Notes: generated by a model not told the origin, from the sequence alone. A DNA stretch of 12,972 nucleotides from an uncultured Lachnospiraceae bacterium (GCA_910587955.1 CAJUNN010000051.1:1-12972); one strand, 5' to 3'. Numbered from the stretch's first letter, positions 1 through 7,622 are shown. Numbers and translations: made by a program.

Positions 1-91
1 ATCAACACCACTGACACCGCCGAGGCGGGCTGACCCCCGCCAAAGCATAAAATCCTTTTGACAGTGTGTTTTCCTAATAAAACGCAATCTT
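1..91. other. Upstream flank of truncated chemoreceptor gene; no gene recognised
   Basis: This short flank does not encode the missing N-terminus of the chemoreceptor in any + frame. Frame 1 reads ten codons to a TGA at 31-33, frame 2 runs to a TGA at 58-60, and frame 3 stops at 12-14. A small GC hairpin can form between GGCGGG (24-29) and CCCGCC (36-41), but no T-run follows it, so it is not a convincing terminator. TTGACA at 58-63 resembles a -35 box but lacks a -10 box at the right distance. The flank may be the far side of a deletion, insertion or assembly junction. Confidence 0.3.
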
Positions 92-1909
92 ATGCTGGCT
101 GACCGCATGATGGCCATTGCCGGTGATTCCAGGATGAACACGGTTACAGCTGATTTAGACGAAGCGGAGGTATCCCGTTCGGATGCTTCGGCAACCGCTG
201 AGAACCGCAGAGCACTCTTAGAAGAAGCGGCAGAGATTTATGAGCTTTACACAATCGCTTTGTATGATTTAAACGGGCAGTTGGTCCAAGGGATTGAAGG
301 AGCGCCGGAGAATTTGGACAGCAGTTTTTTTTCGCTGTTGAAAGAGACAGACAATTTGACAACGGATGCCTCCACCATTTTTCAGGGCAGGCTGGGTATC
401 ACAATGGGTATGCCGGTGAAGGAGAACGGTGAGACCATTCTTTATGTAATGGGCGTATATAAATATGATATACTCAACGATGTAATCAGCAGCATCAATC
501 TGGGCAAGAGCGGCAGAGCTTTTATGGTTAATCAGGAAGGACTTGTTACCGGCCATCCGGACCAGTCCCTTGCGCTTAATAAAAGTTCTCTGATTGAGCT
601 CAGCGGTGGCAATGGGGAAGCGGTGGAACGGGTTACTACCGGAGAGACAGGAGCGACAGAATTTCCCGTCAATGGGGAAAAGATGCTGGTGGCGTTTTCT
701 CCCATTCGAGGAACCCAGTGGTCATTGGTGATTCAGATTCCCAAGTCGGATTACAGCCATTTTATTAACGGAGCCATGCTGATATCAATCCTGGCTACCT
801 TGGCTGGCCTATTGATTTCCATGCTGCTGATCCTGCGATTTGCCCGTTCCATCTCTTACCCGGTGAAGTGCGTAACAGATCGGATGGTGGCTCTCTCCAA
901 CGGAGATCTGCACACAGATGTACTCCATGTTAACACGCAGGATGAGCTGGAGGTTATGACACAGACATTGGACGCTACGCTGGTAAGTATAAACCGATAC
1001 ATATCCGATATCCAGCAGGTATTAAGCCATGTTGCAGACGGGGACCTGCGTACCGGGCCTCAAGTGGACTACAAAGGAGATTTTGAGCTAATCCGCGGCA
1101 GCCTGCATATCATTACCCGGTCGATGAATGAAACACTCCTTGGATTCCGCTCCGCCGCGGACCGTCTTACCGCAATGGCAGAGCAGCTGAACGGACAGTC
1201 TGTACAGCTGCACCAGGCATCTCTGGAACAAAACCGTTCCACGGAAGAACTGGTCTTTGAGGTGACTCATGTGAAAGAACAGCTGGCTGATGTTGCAAAG
1301 AGCAGCAGCCAGACCCGTTCCCAGACAGAGGAGATTAGCCGCCGTATTCAAAGCGCCAATGAACAGATGGCATCCTTGTCCTCTGCAATGGACGACATCA
1401 GTGCCAATGCACAGCAGATTACAAAAATCGCCAAGGATATTGAAGATATTGCGTTCCAGACCAATATTTTGTCTCTCAATGCCTCCGTAGAGGCAGCAAG
1501 GGCAGGAGCTGCCGGAAAAGGCTTTGCAGTTGTAGCCAATGAGGTAAAGCAGCTGGCAGCTAAAAGCGCGGAGGCTGCGCAGAGCGCTACGGAAATGGTC
1601 AACAACACCAAAGCGATCATTCAGACAGGTGTGGTGCTGACAGCGGATACTGCCGGTTCCCTTCACGCGATATCCGACGTCTCCGGACAAATCAACACAA
1701 TCTCAGATCAGCTGGCGGCGGCAGTACAGGGACAGGAGCTTGCCCTGACTGTAATGGAGGAGCGGATTGCCACGATTTCAGCGATTGCGGATCGCAATCT
1801 GCAAAATGCAGGAGAAACGGAACAGTCCAGCGGCTCTCTGGCGAAAGAAGCGGAGGCGCTGCAATCACAAGTACAAAAATTTATTTTAAAGGAGAAATGC
1901 AGCAAATGA
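92..1909 (+). CDS. Methyl-accepting chemotaxis protein, 5'-truncated
   Basis: This encodes a chemoreceptor that would sense an external ligand and control CheA through CheW. In the 605 residues read from the first ATG, 1-220 look like the later part of a dCache-type extracellular domain. A transmembrane helix lies at about 225-250, a HAMP region at about 250-305, and then a long coiled-coil signalling domain. The diagnostic hairpin tip is at about 449-495 (DIAFQTNILSLNA, then AARAGAAGKGFAVVANEV). A normal receptor starts with a short cytoplasmic end and a first transmembrane helix before the Cache domain. Both are missing, and the frame is closed by TGA at 59-61. No Shine-Dalgarno sequence precedes the ATG at 92 and no strong one precedes the ATG at 134. 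The gene is therefore probably a 5'-truncated remnant, or its real start was lost by rearrangement or frameshift; the rest is intact. Its stop overlaps the start of the FMN-binding lipoprotein gene. Family assignment is firm, ligand unknown, functionality doubtful. Confidence 0.88.
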   Translation: MLADRMMAIAGDSRMNTVTADLDEAEVSRSDASATAENRRALLEEAAEIYELYTIALYDLNGQLVQGIEGAPENLDSSFFSLLKETDNLTTDASTIFQGRLGITMGMPVKENGETILYVMGVYKYDILNDVISSINLGKSGRAFMVNQEGLVTGHPDQSLALNKSSLIELSGGNGEAVERVTTGETGATEFPVNGEKMLVAFSPIRGTQWSLVIQIPKSDYSHFINGAMLISILATLAGLLISMLLILRFARSISYPVKCVTDRMVALSNGDLHTDVLHVNTQDELEVMTQTLDATLVSINRYISDIQQVLSHVADGDLRTGPQVDYKGDFELIRGSLHIITRSMNETLLGFRSAADRLTAMAEQLNGQSVQLHQASLEQNRSTEELVFEVTHVKEQLADVAKSSSQTRSQTEEISRRIQSANEQMASLSSAMDDISANAQQITKIAKDIEDIAFQTNILSLNASVEAARAGAAGKGFAVVANEVKQLAAKSAEAAQSATEMVNNTKAIIQTGVVLTADTAGSLHAISDVSGQINTISDQLAAAVQGQELALTVMEERIATISAIADRNLQNAGETEQSSGSLAKEAEALQSQVQKFILKEKCSK

Positions 1910-2349
1910 AACGAATTTTTGTCATGCTTCTGAGCTTGCTGCTGATGGCGGCACCGCTGGCAGCCTGCGGAAAACAGGAGGGACTTCAGGATGGATATTA
2001 CACGGCCCAAGCATCCGAATTCAGCCACGGCTGGAAAGAATATATTACCATTTTAGTGAAAGGGGGGAGCATTGTCTCTGTAGAGTATAATGCGGAGAAT
2101 GCCAGCGGATTCATCAAAAGCTGGGATAACACCTATATGCAGACCATGCTCCATGCCGCCGGAACTTATCCCAATGAGTATACCCGGTATTATGCAAACC
2201 AGCTTCTGGAGGGACAGGGCGAAGGGAGCATCGACGCAATTTCAGGGGCGTCGTCTTCCCATGAATCGTTTCAAATACTGGCCCAGGCGGTGGTGGAACA
2301 GGCGCGCAAAGGAGATTCCAGTATTGTAGCGGTGGACACATCCCACTAA
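1906..2349 (+). CDS. FMN-binding domain lipoprotein (candidate flavinylated extracytoplasmic protein)
   Basis: This is a 147-residue exported lipoprotein. Residues 1-20 are a signal peptide with lipobox LAAC, the lipidated Cys being C21. Most of the rest is a single FMN_bind domain: it starts around DGYYTAQA (29-36) and contains D110-A-I-S-G-A-S116-S. This fits the Dxx(S/T)GA(T/S) motif to which ApbE transferases attach FMN through a phosphoester bond. The acceptor position here is Ser116, where Thr is more usual. Known relatives carry electrons outside the membrane in Rnf/Nqr-type or extracellular electron-transfer systems; that role is inferred here. ATG 1906 was chosen because GGAG at 1891-1894 lies 11 bases upstream and the ATG overlaps the chemoreceptor stop as ATGA. 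The in-frame ATG at 1897 is only 2 bases from GGAG. The overlap implies translational coupling, so a redox-sensing partnership with the receptor is possible. No ApbE gene lies in the window. Confidence 0.87.
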   Translation: MKRIFVMLLSLLLMAAPLAACGKQEGLQDGYYTAQASEFSHGWKEYITILVKGGSIVSVEYNAENASGFIKSWDNTYMQTMLHAAGTYPNEYTRYYANQLLEGQGEGSIDAISGASSSHESFQILAQAVVEQARKGDSSIVAVDTSH

Positions 2350-2414
2350 GGGAAAAAGGGCATTGCCCAAGCAGGAACTGGACTTCTATTCGGATGCTCC
2401 GAAAGGGAGGCAAT
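2350..2414. other. Intergenic spacer with two small hairpins
   Basis: No gene is seen here. GGGC (2358-2361) can pair with GCCC (2365-2368), and CGGA (2391-2394) with TCCG (2398-2401). Neither is followed by a T-run, so neither is a convincing intrinsic terminator for the upstream pair of genes. They may be weak 3'-end structures or chance. Confidence 0.3.
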
Positions 2415-2468
2415 TTAAGAAAAGATTAAGAAAACCCTAACCCCATTTCAAATTTCTTCTTCTACACT
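2415..2468 (+). promoter_or_regulatory. Candidate response-regulator operator (11-bp direct repeats) and weak promoter
   Basis: TTAAGAAAA occurs at 2415-2423 and again at 2426-2434, exactly 11 bp apart. That is one helical turn and the usual layout of OmpR/PhoB-family binding sites. Degenerate continuations in the same phase start at 2437 (CTAACCCCA) and 2448 (TCAAATTTC). Downstream, TACACT (2463-2468) is a possible -10 box without a recognisable -35 box; TCAAAT (2448-2453) is an alternative -10. A poor core promoter behind tandem sites is what an activator-dependent, autoregulated promoter would look like. Binding by the adjacent regulator is an inference from position and spacing. Confidence 0.45.
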
Positions 2469-2542
2469 AAAAAAGGCAGCCGAAAAAGGGATGTCAAAAC
2501 ACGAAAGATTTCCACAGGATATGGAGAACCGGAGGAATGTAT

Positions 2543-3250
2543 ATGCAGAAGATTTTGGTTGTGGAAGATGACAGAGCTTTAAATAACGGGATTTCCCTTG
2601 CCCTGAAGGCGGAGAGCTACGGCTTTATGCAGGCCTTTGATTTGGAACAGGCCAGGGACCTGATAAAGACCCAGGAGGTATGCCTGGTGATATTGGATCT
2701 AAACCTTCCCGACGGAAACGGTTTGGATTTTCTAAAAGAAATAAAAGAACATATGGATATTCCCGTAGTGATTCTGACGGCCAGGGACCAGGAGACGGAG
2801 ATCGTCACAGGACTGGAGCTGGGCGCGGACGATTATATTACCAAGCCCTTCAGTCTAATGGTCCTGCGGGCGCGGATCAACACCCAGATCCGCCGGGTAA
2901 AAAGCAGCGGCCTCCAGGTCTACCAGACGGGAGATTTCTACTTTTCTTTTCACAGCATGGAATTTATCAAAGGAAACCACCCGGTGGAGCTGAGCAAAAC
3001 GGAGCAGCGCCTTTTAAAGCTTCTGGTGGAAAACAGAGGCCTTACTCTGTCCAGGGGGGAGCTGGTGGACCGGATCTGGACGGACGGCGCCCAGTATGTG
3101 GATGAAAATGCTCTGTCCGTCACCGTCAAGCGCCTGCGGGATAAGCTGGAGGATAATCCTTCCTCCCCCCGGTACATTAAGACCGTCTACGGCATCGGTT
3201 ATACTTGGGCGGATGAACGGAACCGGGCCGCCGGAGGGCTTCATGGATAG
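2543..3250 (+). CDS. OmpR/PhoB-family response regulator
   Basis: This is the DNA-binding partner of the histidine kinase encoded next to it. From the start at 2543 it has 235 residues, normal for the family. Residues 1-118 form a receiver domain with acidic residues E8/D9, phospho-acceptor D52 (VILDLNLPDG), switch T79 and conserved K101 (DDYITKPF). The C-terminal ~100 residues are a winged-helix DNA-binding domain (SKTEQRLLKLL, then YVDENALSVTVKRLRDKL and IKTVYGIGY). ATG 2543 is preferred because GGAGG (2531-2535) is 7 bases upstream; the ATG at 2537 is only 1 base away. The 3' end overlaps the kinase start by 8 bases, so the two are coupled. It probably controls the cassette itself through the 11-bp repeats at 2415-2434 and 4184-4204. 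All key residues are present and the family call is secure; the regulon is inferred. Confidence 0.96.
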   Translation: MQKILVVEDDRALNNGISLALKAESYGFMQAFDLEQARDLIKTQEVCLVILDLNLPDGNGLDFLKEIKEHMDIPVVILTARDQETEIVTGLELGADDYITKPFSLMVLRARINTQIRRVKSSGLQVYQTGDFYFSFHSMEFIKGNHPVELSKTEQRLLKLLVENRGLTLSRGELVDRIWTDGAQYVDENALSVTVKRLRDKLEDNPSSPRYIKTVYGIGYTWADERNRAAGGLHG

Positions 3251-4181
3251 ACTGCTGCTCCTTGTGGCCGGAGGACTTGTCATTTTTCTGGGCGGGGTCT
3301 TTTGTTTCTTCCTTTACTGGATCCGTGTCTCGAAAACCCTGCACCGCATGGAGAACATGCTGGAAGCGGCTGTCAGCGGAAACTTTTCGGAAGAAGTGTT
3401 CAGTGAATCCCGTCTTTCGGCCTTGGAAGCCCGGATGGGACAGTATCTCAAGGGACAGGCCGGCCGGGAGCAGAAACTCAAGGATGAGCAAAAGGCTGTC
3501 CATGCTCTGATCTCGGATATTTCCCATCAGACGAAAACGCCGGTGGCCAATCTTCTCCTTTACAGCCAGCTTCTGGAAGAAGAAAAGCTTTCCGGACAGG
3601 CAGGAAAGCTGGCCGCCCAGATTCTGTTTCAATCGGAAAAACTTCGTTTTCTCACAGACTCCCTGTTTAAGGCCTCCTCTCTGGAACGGGGAGCTGTTGT
3701 GCTGTCCCCCAAACGCAGTCCGGTCCGGGATCTTCTTGAGCAAACGGCTATGCAGGCCAAGCCAAAAGCAGCTCTCCGGGGAATCCGGATACAGTGGAAG
3801 ATCGAGCGCCCGGAGGATAAAGCCTTTTTCGACCAGCGGTGGACAGGGGAGGCACTTTGGAATATTTTGGACAATGCGGTAAAATATACCTGCCAGGGAG
3901 ATACCATTCTTCTGGAGGGGGTGTCCTACGAATTTTTCTACCGCATTACCGTGACGGATCACGGTCCCGGAATCCGGGAAGAAGAGATTCCGAAAATATT
4001 TCAGCGGTTTTACCGTTCCAGGCAGGTCCGGGAAGTGGAGGGCGTGGGAATCGGACTTTACCTGGCCCGGGAAATCATAGGCGCCCAGGGCGGTTATATT
4101 AAGGTTGCCTCCGGGAAGGAGACGGTATTCTCCCTGTTTCTTCCCAGAAACGGCGGAGGGGAAATCTTGCAGAACTGTTAG
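3243..4181 (+). CDS. Sensor histidine kinase, short, single transmembrane helix
   Basis: This 312-residue membrane kinase phosphorylates the upstream regulator. It has one N-terminal hydrophobic helix (about 3-27) with no extracellular domain, then a linker helix. The dimerisation domain carries phospho-acceptor His95 in DISHQTKTP. The ATP-binding domain has an N box WNILDNAVKYT (206-216, N211), a G1 box DHGPGI (239-244), an F box PKIFQRFYRS and a G2 box GVGIGLYLARE (267-277). ATG 3243 is used: GGAGGG (3233-3238) sits 4 bases upstream, and the predicted helix begins at once. The longer open frame back to 3096 overlaps conserved regulator sequence and adds no kinase-like residues. With almost nothing outside the membrane, the kinase is unlikely to bind a large ligand itself. 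As in Bce-type modules, it may receive its signal from the ABC permease encoded downstream, but this is inference. Confidence 0.94.
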   Translation: MDRLLLLVAGGLVIFLGGVFCFFLYWIRVSKTLHRMENMLEAAVSGNFSEEVFSESRLSALEARMGQYLKGQAGREQKLKDEQKAVHALISDISHQTKTPVANLLLYSQLLEEEKLSGQAGKLAAQILFQSEKLRFLTDSLFKASSLERGAVVLSPKRSPVRDLLEQTAMQAKPKAALRGIRIQWKIERPEDKAFFDQRWTGEALWNILDNAVKYTCQGDTILLEGVSYEFFYRITVTDHGPGIREEEIPKIFQRFYRSRQVREVEGVGIGLYLAREIIGAQGGYIKVASGKETVFSLFLPRNGGGEILQNC

Positions 4182-4183
4182 AT

Positions 4184-4248
4184 TTCAGAAAGAATGTGGA
4201 AAGATTCCTGTGGTATCCTAAGAAAAAAAACGGAGGAATCTTTTTTTC
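4184..4248 (+). promoter_or_regulatory. Possible second operator/promoter and AU hairpin before the ABC transporter
   Basis: In this 67-base gap between kinase and ATPase, AGAAAGA (4187-4193) and GGAAAGA (4198-4204) lie exactly 11 bp apart. The first copy in context, TTCAGAAA (4184-4191), resembles the TTAAGAAA units upstream of the regulator. TATCCT (4214-4219) is a possible -10 box, which would place the repeats over the -35 region. G plus seven A (4222-4229) can pair with seven T plus C (4241-4248). That would put the ribosome binding site GGAGG (4232-4236) in the loop and shorten its effective 12-base distance to the ATG. The transporter genes could therefore be boosted separately from the two-component genes. 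This rests on pattern only. Confidence 0.3.
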
Positions 4249-4923
4249 ATGACTATTTTAGAGACCCAGGATTTAAAAAAATATTACGGGACAGGGGAAA
4301 ACACCGTCAAAGCACTGGACGGCGTGGACCTGAAAATTGAAGACGGAAGCTTTACAGCCATCGTGGGGACATCGGGAAGCGGGAAATCAACCCTGCTCCA
4401 CATGCTGGGCGGTCTGGACCGGCCAAGCAAAGGAAAGGTTCTGGTAGACAAAAAGGATATTTTCTCTCTGAAGGAAGAAGCTCTGACGATTTTCCGGCGC
4501 AGGAAAATCGGCTTTGTATTTCAGAACTACAATCTGGTTCCGGTGCTGAATGTAAAGGAAAATATTGAACTTCCCATTGAGCTGGACGGAAACCGGCCGG
4601 ACGTACATTATGTAGAGGCTATAGTAGAAATGCTGGGCCTTCAGGAAAAGCTCTTAAGCCTTCCAAGCAATCTCTCCGGCGGACAGCAGCAGCGGGTGGC
4701 CATTGCCCGGGCCCTGGCCAGCAAACCGGCCATTATCCTAGCTGACGAGCCCACCGGAAACCTGGATTCCAAAACCAGCCTGGACGTGATGGGACTTTTA
4801 AAAGTAACCAGCCGGAAATTCCATCAAACCATTGTGATGATTACCCACAATGAGGAGCTGGCCCAGATGGCGGACCGCCTGATCCGCATTGAGGACGGCC
4901 GGATTGTAAAGGATGGTGAGTAG
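4249..4923 (+). CDS. ABC transporter ATP-binding protein (MacB/LolD/BceA type)
   Basis: This 224-residue cytoplasmic ATPase energises the permease encoded directly downstream. All nucleotide-binding motifs are present: Walker A GTSGSGKST (40-48, K46), a Q-loop in FVFQNYNLVPV, signature LSGGQQQR (from about 142), Walker B IILADEPTGNLD with D166 and catalytic E167, and H-loop His200 (MITHNEE). Length and the EPTGNLD form are typical of the MacB/LolD/BceA group, which powers mechanotransmission by FtsX-fold permeases rather than classical substrate channels. The ribosome binding site GGAGG (4232-4236) is 12 bases from the ATG, longer than usual, with an AU hairpin possible between them. The permease starts just after the stop codon, so the pair is co-translated. 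Location behind a two-component system suggests a role in defence against peptide antibiotics or in envelope stress, which is inferred. Confidence 0.96.
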   Translation: MTILETQDLKKYYGTGENTVKALDGVDLKIEDGSFTAIVGTSGSGKSTLLHMLGGLDRPSKGKVLVDKKDIFSLKEEALTIFRRRKIGFVFQNYNLVPVLNVKENIELPIELDGNRPDVHYVEAIVEMLGLQEKLLSLPSNLSGGQQQRVAIARALASKPAIILADEPTGNLDSKTSLDVMGLLKVTSRKFHQTIVMITHNEELAQMADRLIRIEDGRIVKDGE

Positions 4924-4924
4924 G

Positions 4925-7531
4925 ATGTATCGTGTGAAAAACCGGAAATCCATTCAGCGCCTGGCAAAGAAAAGTTTTCTGGCAAACCGGACAAGAAACG
5001 GCATGGCAGCCTTGGCCATTGCCCTCACAACTCTTTTATTTTCCGCTCTTTTTACCACCATTATTTCCGTTAACTATTCCGTGGAGCAGCAGACCATGCG
5101 CCAGGTAGGCGGCTATGCCCACGGAGGGTTTAAGGGATTGACAAAGGAACAGCATGAGGTGCTCAAAGAGCATCCCCTGGTGAAAGAACACGGAAGCAAC
5201 AAAATGCTGACTTTTCTGGAGGAAGGCCTCTTTTCCAAACACCGCGTGGAAGTGCGCTATTCCGATCTGACAGGGGCGAAAATGTTTTTCTGTGAGCCCT
5301 CCGTAGGGAGAATGCCGAAGAATTCTACGGATCTGGCTACGGATACCGCAGTCTTAGATCTTTTGGGGGTTCCCCATGAGATCGGCGCCTCGGTTACGGT
5401 TCCCTTCTTGTTTCACGAGGAGACTGTAGAAAAAACTTTTACCCTCTGCGGATACTGGGAGACGGATGAGGCTATCCCTGTGAGCCAGATGTGGCTTTCC
5501 GAGGAATTTGTAGATGACGTGCTGGCATCCGTAGAGCCGGACACGCGGATGGAGACTGCGTCTGCCGGGACCTGGAACTTAAATTTGTGCTTTGCAAACA
5601 GCCGCCATATTGAGGAAAATCTCCGCACCATAGCCCGGGACTGCGGCTTCCAGACGGAGGATCCCCTATCAGATGATTACCTGGATATAGGCGTCAACTG
5701 GGCGTATACCAGCACCCATACCAACAGCGGAGAGGAGATAATCAATGTTCTGGCCGGCTTAAGTCTGATTCTCCTGATTATTTTTGTGGGTTATCTGATT
5801 ATTAACAACATTTTCCAAATATCCGTGGCCGGAGATATCCGGTTTTACGGTCTCTTAAAAACCATCGGCACAACAGGGACGCAGCTGAAAAGGATTATTC
5901 GCTACCAGGCTCTGCGTCTGTGCCTGGCGGGCATTCCGGCGGGGCTTTTTCTGGGTTATCTGGCGGGGATGGCCGTAACCTCCTTGGTACTGGAAACCGC
6001 TTACCGGCAGAACGCATTCCAGACCTTAAACCCCTGGATTTTCATTGGTTCCGCCCTGTTTTCCATTCTCACGGTGCTGATAAGCGTGAGAAAGCCGGGG
6101 AAGATGGCGGCTTGCGTATCGCCCATTGAGGCTGTCCGTTATGTGGACGCCGATATTAAACTCAAAAAGCGCAGCAGCCGGAAACGAGTGGGACCCAAAA
6201 TCCTTCAAATGGCGGCAGCCGGATTGTCCCGGAACCGGAAGAAGACCGCTTTTGTCATTCTCTCCCTGTCCTTAAGCGTGGTGCTGTTTCATACAGTCTG
6301 CTCCATAGCGACAGGCTTTGACATGGATAAGTTTGTGGGCAAGCTTTCCAGCACGGACTACCTCATTGCTCATGAAGACTATTTCCAGGCCCGATTCGGC
6401 TCCCCCGGCCAGTCCGTACCCGAAACCTTGATGGAGTCGGTAGAATCCCGGGAGGGTGTTAAGAAAACCGGGCGCATTTTAAGGGATACGGGCATTGTCC
6501 AGGCGGAAATGACCAAAGCCCAGTATTTGAAAACTTTGGCGTCCATGCAGCTTCAGAATCTGGATGACGCTATCCGCGCCATGGAGGATGATGAAAAAGG
6601 AGATTTCGCAGTGGGCCTCTACGGATTGGATCGCCTCCCCTTCGAATCCTTAAAATTTGTGGGGGATCCCCTTTCCTGGGAGGAGTTCCAAGGGGATCAT
6701 ATTCTGATACAGATTCTGCGGGAGGATGATTACGGAAATCCCCTCATGGAGAAGGCGCCTTTTAAGACAGGAGATCAAGTCTCCCTTCTGGTTGTGGATG
6801 AATACACTTATACGGGAACAGAACTGAATCCGCAGCTTGAAATTCTGAAAAGCCACCGGGAAACTTATACCATTGCCGCCTCTGCCATTCTTCCTACATC
6901 CCTTAGCGTCCGCCGGTTCGGAAATGCAGAATTTGCCATGGCTGCAGGACAGCTGCAGGAGGAAGCGGGAGAGCAGGCCTCCGTGATGAGCTATCTGGCG
7001 GATATGGAAGAGGGAAGGACTTTTGAACTGGAAAATTTCCTGGCAGATTATACCAAACAGACGGAGCCGGAGTTTGATTTTGAATCCAGAGCCAAGTACT
7101 ATAAGGAGTTTGACTCCCTGCGCCGGATGTTCTTCGCCGTTGGCATCTCTGCCAGCGCCATTGTTGCCCTGGTGGGAATCTTAAACTTTGTCAATGCTGT
7201 GGTAACGGGAATCCGCACCCGCAGGCGGGAGCTGGCCATGCTTCAAAGCATCGGCATGACAGGGAAGCAGCTAAAAGAGATGCTGATTTTGGAGGGCTGT
7301 TTCTACGGAGTAATTGCTGTATCCCTCTCCCTGGTTTTGAATGTCCTCCTTTCCCTTCTGGTTATGAGCAGGCTGGAGGATATGCTCTGGTTCTTTAAGG
7401 CCCGCTTTATCTGGTATCCGGTTTTGGGAATACTGCCCGTTTTTCTGGGGCTGGGAGCTGTCATTCCCGTACTGGTGTACCGATCGGTGCAAAAATCAAG
7501 CATTGTGGAGCGGCTGCGTATGACGGAATAA
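4925..7531 (+). CDS. ABC transporter permease, FtsX/MacB fold, two extracellular domains
   Basis: This is the membrane partner of the ATPase. From ATG 4925 it has 868 residues. Predicted helices are at about 27-49, 272-294, 331-355, 370-388, 441-463, 736-762, 792-814 and 832-854. The two halves each have one helix, a large outer domain (about 220 and 270 residues) and three helices. The conserved FtsX segments that touch the ATPase are DIRFYGLLKTIGTTGTQLK in the first half and RRRELAMLQSIGMTGKQLK in the second. This is the duplicated 4+4 topology, unlike the 10-helix single-domain BceB type. ATG 4925 lies 1 base after the ATPase stop, with GGTGAG (4915-4920) 4 bases upstream; ATG 4913, overlapping by 11 bases, is the alternative. 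No frameshift is seen. The substrate is unknown: peptide antibiotic removal, lipoprotein release or signalling to the kinase are all possible. Confidence 0.94.
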   Translation: MYRVKNRKSIQRLAKKSFLANRTRNGMAALAIALTTLLFSALFTTIISVNYSVEQQTMRQVGGYAHGGFKGLTKEQHEVLKEHPLVKEHGSNKMLTFLEEGLFSKHRVEVRYSDLTGAKMFFCEPSVGRMPKNSTDLATDTAVLDLLGVPHEIGASVTVPFLFHEETVEKTFTLCGYWETDEAIPVSQMWLSEEFVDDVLASVEPDTRMETASAGTWNLNLCFANSRHIEENLRTIARDCGFQTEDPLSDDYLDIGVNWAYTSTHTNSGEEIINVLAGLSLILLIIFVGYLIINNIFQISVAGDIRFYGLLKTIGTTGTQLKRIIRYQALRLCLAGIPAGLFLGYLAGMAVTSLVLETAYRQNAFQTLNPWIFIGSALFSILTVLISVRKPGKMAACVSPIEAVRYVDADIKLKKRSSRKRVGPKILQMAAAGLSRNRKKTAFVILSLSLSVVLFHTVCSIATGFDMDKFVGKLSSTDYLIAHEDYFQARFGSPGQSVPETLMESVESREGVKKTGRILRDTGIVQAEMTKAQYLKTLASMQLQNLDDAIRAMEDDEKGDFAVGLYGLDRLPFESLKFVGDPLSWEEFQGDHILIQILREDDYGNPLMEKAPFKTGDQVSLLVVDEYTYTGTELNPQLEILKSHRETYTIAASAILPTSLSVRRFGNAEFAMAAGQLQEEAGEQASVMSYLADMEEGRTFELENFLADYTKQTEPEFDFESRAKYYKEFDSLRRMFFAVGISASAIVALVGILNFVNAVVTGIRTRRRELAMLQSIGMTGKQLKEMLILEGCFYGVIAVSLSLVLNVLLSLLVMSRLEDMLWFFKARFIWYPVLGILPVFLGLGAVIPVLVYRSVQKSSIVERLRMTE

Positions 7532-7538
7532 GAATTTT

Positions 7539-7591
7539 AATAAAAATTTCACATTTCAGTGCTTGACAGACGGACGGCAGCAGACTATGGT
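7539..7591 (+). promoter_or_regulatory. Sigma-A promoter for the phospholipase D-like gene
   Basis: A perfect -35 box TTGACA (7563-7568) is followed after 17 bases by TATGGT (7586-7591; 4 of 6 consensus bases). An A/T-rich stretch at about 7539-7560 sits where an UP element would be. Transcription would begin near 7598, leaving a leader of about 25 bases before the ATG at 7623. This separates the gene from the transporter cassette. No GC-rich terminator is visible in the 91 bases between them, so read-through is also possible. Confidence 0.6.
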
Positions 7592-7622
7592 TTTGAATAT
7601 GCTGCGAAAGAGGAGAGGATTT

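Noticed and set aside
58..86. Promoter for the chemoreceptor gene from TTGACA at 58-63
   Set aside because: No -10-like hexamer lies 16-18 bases downstream (AACGCA at the 17-base position).
1088..1690. 200-aa minus-strand ORF inside the chemoreceptor gene
   Set aside because: It is a shadow of the conserved signalling domain; it has no family features and no convincing ribosome binding site.
3096..3242. Extended start of the histidine kinase at ATG 3096
   Set aside because: It overlaps the conserved DNA-binding part of the regulator in another frame and adds no recognisable domain.
7563..7622. N-terminal extension of the phospholipase D-like protein from TTG 7563
   Set aside because: The TTG is part of a perfect -35 box with a -10 box 17 bases on. 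ATG 7623 has a strong ribosome binding site and starts just before the membrane anchor.
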